Of a DNA stretch of 64,000 bases, positions 35,243-46,418 are shown piece by piece (within the stretch, counting starts at the first letter, position 1; every line of letters starts with the position of its first letter). The DNA lies in the NCBI RefSeq assembly GCF_900634625.1, contig NC_041023.1:27395375-27459374 (forward strand), written 5' to 3'. Origin of the DNA: Parambassis ranga. Taxonomy: Eukaryota; Chordata; Actinopteri; Ambassidae. Both the position numbers and the translations under genes were made by a program. The notes beneath the pieces are model-generated. The model was not told the origin of the DNA. It did not search any database and worked only from the letters and a program-made list of their open reading frames with translations.

Positions 35243-36049
35243 ATGGACAGAGACGACACCATGGTCTCTTATGATGTAACTTCGCTTTTCACATGCACCC
35301 CCACTACAGATGCAAGGGAACTGGTGAGAGAACAGCTAGCCTGGGACAACACACTTGCAGACAGAACCCTCTTAACACCAGACCACATATGTGATCATCT
35401 ACTGGACATCTGCTTAAACACCACATATTTCAAGTACAATGGAGAATTCTACAGAAAAAAACATGGCTGTGCCATGGGGTCTCCTGTATCCCCAATTGTG
35501 GCCAACCTTTACATAGAAGTGGTGGAGGCTAGTGCTCTAGCTTCCTTCCCAGGAACAGCTCCATCCCACTGGTTCAGATATGTGGATGACACATGGGTGA
35601 AGATCCAAACTAGTGAAGTGGAGCACTTCACCAAACACATAAATGCAGTGGACAAAAACAGCCAATTCACTCGGGAGGATGTCAGAGACAACAGTCTGGC
35701 GTTTCTTGACTGCCTTGTTCACACTGAAGCAGACAGGGGCCTAAACATTGAGGTCTACAGGAAACCAACCCACACAGACCAATATCTACTCTTTGACTCA
35801 CACCACCCACTGGAGCATAAGCTGGGGGTCATCAGGACCCTACAACACCGGGCACAAACAATACCCACAAAGACAGAAGGTAGAACTAAGAAGCAAAAAC
35901 AAGTAAACACAGTGCTCAGAACTTGTGGCTACCCAAACTGGGCCCTGGTTAAAGCTGGCAAAAGGAAAAAAACAGCAGACAGCCCAACCAGAAGAGGACC
36001 AGTCATGCCGAAAAAACATTGTTACCCCATATATATCAGGAGTTTCTGA
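35243..36049 (+). pseudogene. Penelope-like reverse transcriptase fragment
   Basis: A 268-codon open stretch of RT. Residues about 7-14 (VSYDVTSL) give the first catalytic aspartate motif. HGCAMGSPVSPIVANLYIE is the template-grip region, and FRYVDDTWVKI holds the catalytic YVDD (113-116). SLAFLDCLVH and YRKPTHTDQYL follow, as is characteristic of Penelope-like RTs. The upstream part of the RT is in another frame (about 35080..35240), and the frame is lost after KHCYP near 36030, so no complete protein can be made. Penelope-like RTs are related to telomerase and act with a GIY-YIG nuclease. Confidence 0.9.
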
Positions 36050-36169
36050 GAAACTCAGAAGGATTTTCAATGCACAACAGATCCCCTTACACTTTAAACC
36101 CAGCTCTACAATGAGACAAAAACTGGTCCACCCCAAGGACAAAACTCCCAGGGACAGAGCAACGTAAAC

Positions 36170-36265
36170 TATGCAGTTCAGTGCAGTGAGGAATGCTCTG
36201 ATCTCTATATTGGTGAAACCAAACAACCACTACACAGAAGGATGGCACAGCACAGGAGAGCCACC
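36170..36265 (+). pseudogene. Penelope GIY-YIG endonuclease start, truncated
   Basis: NYAVQCSEECSDLYIGETKQ followed by PLHRRMAQHRRA contains the Y..V / YIG motif pair and the R-x3-H block of GIY-YIG nucleases, in the same frame as the RT. The rest of the nuclease, including its catalytic glutamate region, is deleted, and an unrelated frame follows. Confidence 0.8.
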
Positions 36266-36520
36266 TCCTAAGGACAAGACTCAGCAGGCTGAGGCATCAC
36301 CTGTTTACAACTCTGTCCTTTCATCCCTTCCCAGCAGACTTCACTCCCATTCAAACTCTAATGATGGGCTGTCAACTAGTCCTGCACATGGCCCGGACAC
36401 AGTTTCTGGTCATTAACTGACCATTAACCAGCTATAGGGATCTTAGTCATGTGAGTTTCTGCAAGATCCACCCACAGAGGTCCTAAACACATAAAACTCA
36501 GATTCCCAACCAGAATAGTA

Positions 36521-36566
36521 GCAGAACTGAAGAAGCCACTTGGGGGAGTGGCGAAACGTCTTCAAA
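36521..36566 (+). ncRNA. Hammerhead ribozyme-like motif (minimal type I)
   Basis: CTGAAGA (36527..36533) matches the conserved CUGANGA core. Stem II is GCCACT/AGTGGC (36535..36540 with 36547..36552) closed by a 6-nt loop. GAAA follows at 36553..36556, then the zero-loop minimal stem III ACGU and C at 36560, the expected cleavage position. Stem I is GAA (36524..36526) with TTC (36561..36563). One extra A (36534) between the core and stem II departs from the ideal. Such motifs are established in the terminal repeats of Penelope-like elements. Confidence 0.65.
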
Positions 36567-36611
36567 AACAATCCTTGAGTCCAGTTGCCTCGATTTAAAC
36601 TCTTGGAAACT

Positions 36612-37200
36612 GTAATGATTAACTCTCATTTTCATGAAAGAAATAAAAATTTGGTCTCCTTTTAATTAGCCAGATTTCTGCTCCCAGGTACAGGTAAGGA
36701 GCTGACACTGGGAGCCCTCTCACCTCCTTACCTGTATAAAAGACACCTGTCCACAGAAGCTATCAATCATTCCAGATTTTATACTCTTCACCATGGCCAA
36801 GACCAAAGAGCTTTCCAAGGGTGTCAGGGAGAAGACTGTGGACCTACACAAGGCTGGAATGGGCTACAAGTGGAGACAATATGCTTTGGGGGTGTTTTTC
36901 TGCCAAGGGGACAGGACAACTGCACCACATCATAGGGAGGATGGATGGGGCCATGCATCGTCAAATTTTGGGTGAGAACCTTCCTCTCTCAGCCAGGGCA
37001 TTGACAATGGGTGGTGGGTGGGTATTCCAGCATGACAATGATCCAAAACACACGGCCAAGGCAACAAAGGATTGATCAAGAAGATGCATATTAAGGTCTT
37101 GGAGTGGCCTAGTCAGTCTCCAGACCTTAATCTCATAGAAAATCTGTGGAGGCAGCTGAAGGTTCCAGTTGCCAAACATCAGCCACCAGACATTTATGAT
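36612..37200 (+). mobile_element. Tc1-like element, internally deleted
   Basis: The left part resembles the 5' region of fish Tc1-like elements (ATAAAAGACACCTGTCCACA, then an ATG context) and encodes MAKTKELSKGVREKTVDLHK, the start of the paired-like DNA-binding domain. It jumps directly to the catalytic half: LWGCFSAKGTGQLHHI, QHDNDPKHTAK (second catalytic D) and LEWPSQSPDLNLIENLW (catalytic E) in shifting frames (36821..37075 and 37072..37200). The middle, including the first catalytic D, is missing. The 5' sequence TCTCATTTTCATGAA is the inverse of sequence at the 3' end of the 57.9-kb copy, consistent with long inverted terminal repeats. Confidence 0.85.
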
Positions 37201-37205
37201 GAGAA

Positions 37206-37330
37206 CAGGCCTGTCACGATAACAAGTTTTGCTGGGCGATTAATTGCCAAGAGAAATTACTGCGATAAGCGATAATGTCGTTTTGAGACCATGTTCCACT
37301 AATATAATGATAACGACATATAATGCAAGT
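37206..37330 (+). mobile_element. hAT-like left end (CAGGCCTGTCACGATAAC), partner end not found
   Basis: CAGGCCTGTCACGATAACAA and TACTGCGATAAGCGATAAT resemble the terminal region of a widespread fish hAT-type repeat. No matching inverted end was found to the right, so the element is truncated or its right part has decayed. Confidence 0.5.
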
Positions 37331-37433
37331 ACACCCTTTCAAAGATCAATAAACTTTAATTTCTAAAGAACATTAAACACTGGAAAGGCCCCTAATCATC
37401 AACATTATTATTATTATTATTATTATTATTATC

Positions 37434-37509
37434 TGTTGCTCATGACATGCTAGTTGGTTTGGCATTGAGTATGCTCAGATAAGCTATGGTAATAGGCCTA
37501 CCACTACTC

Positions 37510-37555
<46 letters not shown>

Positions 37556-37677
37556 GAGTTTGGTTGCTGGGCAACCAAACTAATGATGATGATGATTATG
37601 ATATTAATGTTGATATTAATATTATTATTATGAGTCAATGAAGTTCAGTCAAACCAACTAGCATGTCATGAGCAACA
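37434..37677. repeat. Long inverted repeat: 27-bp perfect arms with AAT/ATT arrays
   Basis: The arms 37434..37460 and 37651..37677 are exact reverse complements. An (ATT)n array flanks the left arm (about 37404..37431). Between the arms lie a (TAA)n array (37510..37552), a nested 10-bp hairpin with a 3-nt loop (37558..37580), and further TAT/ATT runs. The whole ~270 bp could fold back. It may be the interior of the adjacent hAT-like element. Confidence 0.9.
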
Positions 37678-40600
37678 AAGAGCCAAACAACACACACTCT
37701 CTACCTGCTGGTGGGAGTGGGTTCACCTGTTTGTGCGCACATGTGTCTGCATGTGTTTGCGTGTGTGTATGTGCATCGGGCCGCTGTGTGCACACAGCTG
37801 CAGTGAATTTTAAAAACGCCACAATGTAGACAGAAACCACAAAAAAAATCGATAGCAGAGATGGCACAAGAGGACTGGACAAGAGAACTAATGGGTGGCG
37901 CTGCCGCAAGTGCCGCCAGTAAGAAGGCAGAGAATTTCACTCATACAACACAGACAACACCACGTTGTATACATAAGCATGCTTAGTCTCGGGGTGAATT
38001 GTGTCGAAGTGTTGAACCGGTGTTGTGCAGCTTCAGAGCCATCTGCGTTAATGTTACCACCGTCCAAGCCCTGCAGCACTGTGAAGCACCGTGGCACGTA
38101 AACGTTACACAATGAGTTAAAAAATAAGAGCTACCTGTTGATTTGTTACTGATAACCAATTCAACTTTAATTCTTTATCTTTGAAAATATCAGCTGTGAT
38201 GTGTGTATTCGCAAACAAAACGGATGTCGGATGTGGTAACATGTTTGTTTCACTCACATCATCCCAGTCTGCACCTGTGTTCCGTCACAGCTGCGATAAG
38301 CTGCAGCTCCAGATCTTCCATTGATTCGGTGACATGCGTGCCTGTACTACACAGCATTGCAGGGAGGTCACTGTGTGTTCCCATCTGTCTCATGTTGTTG
38401 TCACAGCAGTGAAAGATGGGAGCGCAGAGAGGAAACGGCCCCTGAAAGCTGCAGGGCAGATAGGTGTTTGCAATAAGAACCCATGAGTCACCCTGACACA
38501 CACTGACACTGACACCACTTGGCACCAGTTAAATTCCCACAGACTCTTGAACACTTTTACACTGTAGAACACTTCGACGCACCAACACGCATATGTTCAG
38601 TGAGTGTGTGTGTGAGTGTGTGCCACCTCACTGGTTAAAGGTGGAAACAGCTCCTGCAGCACCGGTGGACTGATGGAAAATATCGGCTATCAAACTGTTA
38701 ATGTGGGCTGCGTTTATCAGTGCAGCAGAGAATGTGCTCTTAAAAAGAAATCTCATCAGGCAAATAGCTTTTGAAAGCACTAAGTCAGGACCTCCAGCAG
38801 TTCATTTGACCTCTTGTTGATTTTCTATCAAGCCCAACACGAGTAATGGTGGCCTTCTCCTTCCTCTGAGAAAAGACTATTACTCCTTGGGTGCTTGGAT
38901 GGTTCGGAAAAACAGCCAGCCTGACCTTAACCTTTCTATTTAGGTATGTATGCATGCTTGTGGAAAAGTACAGTTTGTGTTTTTTACTGCATTTATCAGA
39001 AGACTGGAGGTTTGCACTGGATGCAATTCCTTTTATCATTAAGCTACATGGCTGTTCTGAAGCAGCTCTGAGACAAGAGCACAACAACCAACTACAAGAC
39101 ATATTATAAAGTGATTCAATAAATGCATCACCAAATTTTCTGTATATACACACACACACATATATGTGTGTGTGTGTGTCAGCTGACCTTGTTGAGTGTA
39201 AATTCAGGATGTAAAAAGGTTTGAAAGTAAGATGTTTAAAAATTTTTTTTTAAAAAGTTTAAAAGCTTGAATGAGAACAATGGCATCACAGTTAAAGCTA
39301 ATTTTGTTAATTGTATGCATCTGTTTAAATGTAACAATTGCACTGATCCCTGTTATTCCCCTAGCTGTTTTTTTTTTTTGCTAGGATCACGTTGATGTTT
39401 GATATTCATATCTTAAAAAAAGTGCGGGTACCAATCTCTGCTTCTTCCTTTATCTCACCCTACACACCTGACTGCATTGCTCCCAGCCACAGGCAGCTAT
39501 CTGCAGCGATAAAAAGATTATAAAAGGCAGAGCAGTTGAGGCGAGATGGCCAAATTTCCTCAGCACCTTGATGATATGGCTTTCTTAATGTATTCTGACA
39601 ATAAAGAAGCTCCATAAGGAGCTGAGTTTACAGAGACGAAGGGGCAGATGAAGGGGAGGCAGAAGCTGAAGCTAAACACAATACCAATTCTTAAGTCATT
39701 TTATTTAATGTTCTGTATATTTACTAAGGCTTGAATTCCTTTTTGCCTGCCAGTGTTATCAGCTCTCAAAGACACACAGTCTAGATGGCAGTAATTATAC
39801 TCTTAATCTTAAAGCATACAACATTTGAAAAAGGGTCCAATAGCATTTTGCATTTGTCACTTTCTTTTTCAATACGCCACATAAACAAGCATTTCAGCTC
39901 CCTGAACTAGCAAGAAGCATTGAGTGTAACACCACCCAGTACCTTTGTAGCATTCTAACTTTGATCCAGGTCTTATCATTCAATATCAGCACTTGGAACT
40001 CACTAACACTCCTGCAGCTAAAGTAGCAAATCCCTCAGGAGTGGAGGCTGTGACAGCAGAAAACCAATGAGCAAGGTGTTCAGATGTTTAACATCATAAG
40101 TGACAAAAAACGTTCACTGTTCTTGAGCTAATCTGAAGGCCACATGAAGTTTGGAGGTCTGTAAATAATTGTATTATTTGGATAGATGAGTGAATACTTT
40201 TGACAATATAGTCTATATAAAAGCCACACAGATAGAGGTGGAAAAGTGGCCAGTGGTATGACTTTAGGTAACAATTCAGTAGAGCTGCTGCTAGGCCTAC
40301 AGGTTGTGCTTCCATATTTTCTGATGCCAGCTGTTTTAAGAGCATTGAAGTGTTACTACATTTTGTGACATAACTGATTTTTTTTACCTGCTCTGCTCTA
40401 TAGACACTATATATACCACACCAGGTGGGCGTCTTTTACTTTAGGATCTCGAGAGTACATCAGCAGCAGTTGTTTGCTGCACATATGGTATTTATAGCTA
40501 GCAGGACCATGCAGCCTCTTGACCAGTCTTATTTTGAATCATCCATACATGTAAATATAACACTGATATCTACCATGAATCACTCTGCAGCTGGTGTTTT

Positions 40601-41174
40601 TTTTTTTTTTGGATTGGCCATCTTGAATTCCTCCTCTTCCCAGTCTATATTTATCTCTACTGGAACCCTCACCCTCGTGGAATGGTGCCAGCAAAACCAC
40701 TAGACTTCTAAATAACTAAATATTAACTCCACAGCAGAGCAGGCAGACATATTTTTGTCTTTTAAAAATGTAATCATGTGTCATATGTGAGTGATGTAAA
40801 TTTTGATGTTGATGAGAATGTGTTGACTAGTACCAATGTAGAGCTATGCTGCTGCCTTGATGCTACTTATAATAATGACTTTTTTTTCATCTCCATGTCT
40901 CTTGCTTTAAATCATGTCCGTGCCATATACAGACTTCTGGATGGATTCATTTTGCAGACAGAGTGGAGATATGAAGCAGAAATACAGTGTGACATGCAAC
41001 AAAAGCAGCCATAGATGCATGCACGTTTTGGCTACTGAGCACACTGTTTGTGCTACAAGTCACTACATCATAAAGGGTATAAAACATGGGCATGCTGTCA
41101 GCGGAATCCATGAGTCATTAACTTAACTTAGCTAATTTTCCAACTCTGTAAAAAAATGACTGAAATACAGACTA
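37678..41174. other. Non-coding stretch, no gene recognised
   Basis: The CpG-bearing part (37700..38560) contains short frames on both strands without a convincing motif, and may include degraded interior of the hAT-like element at 37206. A 30-bp palindrome of CA/TG repeats lies at 39148..39177. Confidence 0.55.
39148..39177. repeat. (AC)n/(GT)n perfect palindrome, 30 bp
   Basis: AC repeats meet GT repeats head-on through ATATAT, giving a perfect spacer-free 30-bp palindrome. Confidence 0.9.
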
Positions 41175-41671
41175 AAGCCGATCCATACTCCACGAGAACA
41201 GAGAACTTGCTCCTCGCTCCACGGGTGGTAAGAGTAAAGAAAAAAACTTGTTTCGGCACTGAGGTACAATACTCCGCGAGAAGTGTGTGTGCAGAACTCC
41301 TCATACGGCCCTTCCACGTAGCATACGTCACACACAAAAGGTTGACAATGCAATTGTATGGCAAATTGTGAGCACAGTCGTGGTTACCTGGCCTAACGAG
41401 CTGATAATGTTCAGGGAAGAGGGTGCATAGCATGACAATAGATAGAAGATCAGTGTAGCTGACTGTAGCAGACCTCTGGTCTGTGTGGATTTAATTCTGT
41501 GAATGTGTGGATGAGTGTCTGCAATAATATATCCCGTCTCCCCGGGCCATGTGTCCGAGAGCGCTGCAGAACAGGCTCTCCAATGAAAAATGATGTCATT
41601 TTGTGGGCATAACGTCGGCAGCGAGGAGTGAGGAGCAAGTTCTCTGTTCTCGTGGAGTATGGATCCAGCTT
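41175..41671. mobile_element. TTAA-type MITE, copy 2
   Basis: Both ends share GATCCATACTCCACGAGAAC in inverted orientation and continue inward as AGAGAACTTGCTCCTC, a nearly perfect TIR of ~40 bp. It matches copy 1 (17810..18666) at the ends, at the internal ATACTCCGCGAGA motif (about 41270) and at TGCAGAACTCCTCATACGGC, but the middle differs and the 123-bp tandem repeat is absent. Flanks are cta / tag rather than clean TTAA copies. Confidence 0.78.
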
Positions 41672-41795
41672 TAGAACTATTTAACCCTTATCTAAAGCTG
41701 CAACCAGGTCCTGATCAGTCTAACAATGGTCCTTTTGAAAACCGGGTCAACAAGGTTTTAGGGGACCAGGGCAACCTGATGAAAAATGGGCTACT

Positions 41796-43148
41796 GGAAC
41801 AAGAACAAGACACTCTTGGATGAGAGATGACAACAGGGAACTGTTGGAATGCTATTACATAAGTAACCCCAGCATTAGGGGTTACATGAAGCGGATGTGG
41901 GACCTATAGAAACTTTGAAACCCACCATCTACACTACAGCCAAAACATCTAGTGGCTCAGTGTTCCAACATCTGCAAACGACAACTGCTATCACAACTAG
42001 AGATTGATGAAATACAACACAAATGCTATGGCAAGGGGGAGCCAGGACACAAGGTCTGGGGGGAAACAACATCATCCTTACCCGAGATTGGTTACCAAGC
42101 CCCAATAGTAAGCCCCCACCTGCTCAACACAAGAACAGCTGGCCTGGGAGAGAAGACCATGGGCAAGATGGACACCTGGAACCTCCGCAGCCGGTTACCA
42201 AGACTAAGGGAGTACTCTCTAAAAGTCTACTAGAGGATGTGAATGCAGCACTACAAACAATTCCTACTGTGACCATCACTGAATAAGGGCAACTCGGAGA
42301 GAAGTTAGCAAACTATCAGAACTACAGAGAAGGGGGATGAAATCAGGTAAGAAATACAGCAGACTGTCCATAAAAGAAGCCCTGGAAACTGCTAAACAAC
42401 GACTCTCAGCTCTGGCCACATGCTTGAAGACATACCCCAGAGAGATAGAAGCACGCCAAAGTGTACTCTCAATGGGAAACATGACAGTGGAACCACCAAG
42501 GCTGGAGACTGAACAATACTGGAAGAATATATGGGAGAGAGAGGCATCACATAACACCAATGCCCAGTGGCTGGCAGACATGGAAGCAGACTACCACAAC
42601 CTCCCTAAACAGGAACCAGTAACCATCACAACAGCAGATATCTGAGAGAGGGTTTCAAACATGAAGAACTGGAAAGCACCGGGGACCTGACATGATCCAC
42701 ACCTACTGGCTGAAGAAGCAAACTGACCTCCATGAGCACCTGGCAGCTCAAATGAACCAGTTGCTAGTAGATGGGACTCACCCAGAGTGGATAACTGAAG
42801 GCAGGACAGTCATGATCCTGAAGGACCCCCAAAAGGGAGCAGTCACATCTAACAACTACTGGCCAATAACCTGCCTCTGCACAACATGGAAGCTCCTGAA
42901 TCCTACAGGCAAATGGGAACCACGAAGAAGCCGCAAGGAAAGCAGCCACAACCAATCAGATACCCCGCTGGCATAATAAACTGGCCAAAAGAGGCCAGGG
43001 AAGCCACTGATGTGAAGATAAGGAAGCTCTTCAATGCATGGAGGACTTCACCCCAAGTCCAGCATCCTGAGGCTGTACACTAAGAGGAAGGAAGGGGGCT
43101 GGGGGCTGGTGAGCATCAGAGCCACCATCCAAGATGAAACAGCAAAAA
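41796..43148 (+). pseudogene. Decayed LINE ORF (R2/NeSL-like), internally deleted
   Basis: Protein-like pieces in order: a W.R.DNRELLECYY..NPS..GYMKRM-type block (41805..41910), LVAQCSNI.KRQLLSQLEIDE (41950..42010), the 102-codon frame 42337..42645 with EALETAKQRLSALATCLK, WKAPG..HDPH (42670..42700), the RT finger region HLAAQMNQLLVDGTHPEW..EGRTVMILKDPQKG (42737..42840) and ITCLCTTWKL. It then jumps to a C-terminal block (GWGLVSIRATIQDETAKIHK, 43098..43155). The catalytic RT core is deleted. Clade assignment is from memory of related fish and invertebrate elements. Confidence 0.7.
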
Positions 43149-43155
43149 TCCACAA

Positions 43156-43243
43156 GTTGATGACGATTCTCAGTCATCCAGGTCATCATACGTAGAGAAG
43201 GTTGAAGCAAGGCGTCTGGACTTGTAAAGTTTTCTAGAAGACT
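43156..43243 (-). mobile_element. Penelope-like element terminal fragment
   Basis: On the minus strand it reads GTCTTCTAGAAAACTTTACA, AGTCCAGACGCCTTGCTTCA, then CTCTACG and GATGACCTGGATGACTGAGA. This corresponds to the sequence following the GAAACGTCTTC hammerhead region in fish Penelope-like terminal repeats (compare 36557..36590). The ribozyme itself is not included. The fragment abuts the AT-rich array. Confidence 0.6.
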
Positions 43244-43245
43244 CG

Positions 43246-43287
43246 TATGTATATATATATATATACATATATATGTATATATGTATA

Positions 43288-43342
<55 letters not shown>

Positions 43343-43435
43343 CTGCATATATATATATATATATCTGCATATCTGCATATTTGATGATGTAACCTATATA
43401 TATATATATATATATAGGTTACATCATCAAATATG

Positions 43436-43507
<72 letters not shown>

Positions 43508-43527
43508 TTACATCATCAAATATGCAG
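43246..43527. repeat. AT/GA-rich array with 64-bp perfect palindrome
   Basis: (TA)n, (TC)n and (GA)n runs lead into a palindrome at 43374..43437. Its arms carry GCATATTTGATGATGTAACC (43375..43394) and the exact reverse complement (43417..43436), joined by (TA)11, which is itself self-complementary. After a further ~65-bp (AT)n run the right arm is repeated once more in direct orientation (43506..43526). Confidence 0.95.
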
Positions 43528-45467
43528 ATTTTATTTTCACCAATCCCTTTAGCCAGGAGCAGCATGTAACCAAAAGGTTATTATGTGAACTGGGTGTTGA
43601 TGGAGCTGGGCTATGTCTTAATTCTTCTTTATCACTTTAATGTGTTGTTTGTATGTTAGGGACTCTTTATAAAAACCTCAGGTTGCAGTGCTTAAAAAAT
43701 GATACACCATAAGCCTGTGACTTCATACATGCTGTATGGAGTGATAAAAATGGAGAAAAGCTTTGCAGAATTAAATTATATAAGAACGTGGAAAAGATAA
43801 GAGAAACAAAGCAGAGCTGGGGGAAGAATGGCGTTTACTATCTACCCCCAGAAGAGTTTTAACTGTCAGTACTGTATCTGCTGAGGAGATTCCCGGTGAG
43901 GAGAGGCAGCTTTCTAAAGCTCAACACCCTTGGCCAATTATTTAGAGAGAAATGGATGTCATTCAAATGTCAAAGCAATTCTAGTGGCCTGCTGTGCCTC
44001 AGCCACATGTCAGGGCCTTTAATTAAATACATCTCACAGGATGTGTGTGTGAATCAAGACCTGCTGTGTGTTGTTATGTGTGCCTGTTCTAGGTGAGCAT
44101 GTCACAGTGTTTGTGCTTCCTGCCTGTGCATCCTCACAGCAGGACCATAATGACTCTATATGCAGACTGGATATTAAGGTGTGTTCACCTGGTACTTTTT
44201 TTTTGCCCTTTACTCCCATCGAGAACAGATCTTGGCTGACATATTGGCTTATTGTAACAGAAAGCACATGTAAGCATATGTAATATTAAAAACAACTGCA
44301 GTCTGTCCAGGTGAGCTACTTCTGGGTTATTTAATCATGAAACTAACCATGTAATATTATTAATAATGGGAAGAATTATAGGGACATAAACCCCTTCCCT
44401 TACTTCAGCAAGTCCTGGTCAGCCTGGCATAAGTCTTGACTGTTCATATTTGGAGGAGGTGTTAGAACTCAACACATGAGACTTTATCCGTCAAATCAAA
44501 TCAGTATCTTCAAAACTCAAAGCCCTTACAGTGTGAAATTCCCTCTTTGTCTTCTACCGACGGAAGGATTGTCGCTGCAAGCATGCAGGGAATTAGCTGT
44601 TGTGTCAGTCCACTTTGACAGGCACCCATGATCAACTGCAAATCATCTAGACAGCTCTCGTTTGAGGGGAGGCCAACATGAAAAACTAATGTTGCACTAA
44701 TAATACTGTATATAAATACTTCAATTCTTATATATGTCATGGCAAAGAAATAAAAAATCAATCAATTAATCAATCATCATAAAATATATATTATAAAATG
44801 ATTTTAGTTATTATTTTTAGTTTAAACTGATGAACACTTTAAAAGCGTGGCACCTTAGGTCATCACCCTGCAGTCACATGACATCCTCTGCCAGCCTGAA
44901 TATCATCGCAGCCTCCGTTCATCTTCCACCATCCTGCTTGTTGTAATTATGAACTCAGCGCAAATTAGATAGGTAAAAGCAGATGAAAGAGACTCGACAG
45001 CTACTGAGGGCTTGATGATTATGCGAGTAGACGAGCTGTTAAGCAGAATGAGGTGAAGCCTTATGCAGGTTTAAACAGGACCACAGAGAGCAGAGGTATT
45101 TCTGTATGAATAAATCCCTGATGTCTCTGTGCATCACTGGCTCCTTGATTATGATAAGAGCAATGATGCACGATAGAGGCTGTATGCTAAGAATATGAAG
45201 CTGATATACTGTATCTGTGGTTGGATAGTAGCAACTAGCTAACAAGGAAATGGGCGCATTGTGGGTGTTGAAGTTCTACCACACTTTATTCTGTTTTCTC
45301 TGGGCCCTGTAGCACAGATATTTTAAAAACTTTTTCACCTCCCTCCTATATAGACCCCACGTTATCCTTTTAGAGGAGTATTACTGTAACATTGTGGACA
45401 AGCTCTTTTAACAGGATTTGTTACACCTATTATTCTCCTATGGCAAACTGAGATTCTCCAAATGAAC

Positions 45468-45605
45468 CTCTCTAACAACCTTTTCATGGTGATGATGGCA
45501 CATCATTTCCTGCATGCTAATAGAATAACAGGGGGCCTGTTGTTCATTAACGCCTTCAACTCACACTCATCTCCTCAGTTCAGTGAAAGGACACATCCTT
45601 CTAAA
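45468..45605 (+). repeat. Paralogue of 32823..32953
   Basis: Same orientation and the same series of matching blocks, ~70% identity by eye; see the entry at 32823. Confidence 0.65.
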
Positions 45606-45717
45606 AATCGCTCAGAATGATGATCTCTGGTAAATCTGTTCAAGACCAACTTCTACGGCAAGATATTTTTCAAACTTGCACATGTTTTGTGGCCCAACTT
45701 TGACTGCATTGCATGGA

Positions 45718-45787
45718 GACCAAGCGGCAACCTCTGGGGTTCAGACTTGAAGTGTCAGAACTTGTAGTTCACGCTGCAACCACTACG
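45718..45787 (+). repeat. Dispersed repeat fragment (ACCAAGCGGCAACCTC type)
   Basis: GACCAAGCGGCAACCTCTGG, then GTAGTTCACGCTGCAACCAC. It shares its start with 31102 and 49947 and stops before the CTAGGGGCTGGCT block. Confidence 0.55.
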
Positions 45788-46380
45788 TTTCCTAAGGCAA
45801 ATAGTCAATATGATCAGAAAGCTAAAATAATGTAATTGCAGCAGCAACCATTACCATATTACTGACAGCACTGTGTTTAAGAGCCCCAAACTAAAATGTT
45901 AGGCTATATCCCTGAATACAGTTTAAAAGGGAAACTTAAATGCAAGGGCTTTGAAGTTTTGACCATCTCTGATACTGAAAGGCTCGCTGAAAATGCAAAA
46001 AAAATGGTACCCATGGCATGAGGCCCACAACAGGTAAGATTGTGTTGTTTGCTGGATCTGTAGTTGTACTCTATACTGAAAAGATGAAAGCAGCAGATCA
46101 TTTATTAATCAGGTCAGAACCAATAATCGTTTCACACAGCGATTACAGCAAGACATCAGTGATGTTGTCACCGTGGAAATGCAAGTCTCTGTTTCAATGT
46201 CTGTCATCACCTAACGTAGGAAGCTTTGTTGTCTAACCTACTGACATTCAGAGAAACACCCGTCCTGATCTCCTCTGGCCTCGTCTCAGCTTATCCGCCA
46301 GCTCAATCTGCCTGAATAACATCTGTCAAACAGTCAGAGCATGTTGCCATGACAACTCAAACCAGAGGATGAGCTTGGTA

Positions 46381-46384
46381 GTTT

Positions 46385-46416
<32 letters not shown>

Positions 46417-46418
46417 GG
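46381..46418. repeat. Poly-T followed by poly-G
   Basis: About 19 T (one G interruption) followed by 18 G. Run lengths are likely uncertain in any assembly. Confidence 0.9.

Larger units (their letters stand above)
35060..36600 (+). mobile_element. Penelope-like element, decayed
   Basis: The translated order is typical of Penelope-like elements: an RT domain (frameshifted start around 35080, clean frame 35243..36049), a linker, the start of a GIY-YIG endonuclease (36170..36260), a C-terminal tail (about 36290..36415), and a 3' terminal region with a hammerhead-like motif (36521..36566). Frameshifts break the ORF upstream of 35243, near 36030 and near 36260. A stretch present in the related fragment at 54.3 kb (HLHLKDTPFED...RWFERGV region) is deleted here. 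The element is inactive. Confidence 0.88.

Noticed and set aside
37701..37940. Minus-strand frame starting like a signal peptide (KFSAFLLAALAAAPP)
   Set aside because: The rest is low-complexity His/Thr/Cys from CA repeats, and it overlaps another frame; a chance hydrophobic start.
43246..43527. Repeated direct units in the AT-rich array as a CRISPR-like array
   Set aside because: Eukaryotic AT microsatellite with a palindrome; no regular repeat-spacer structure.
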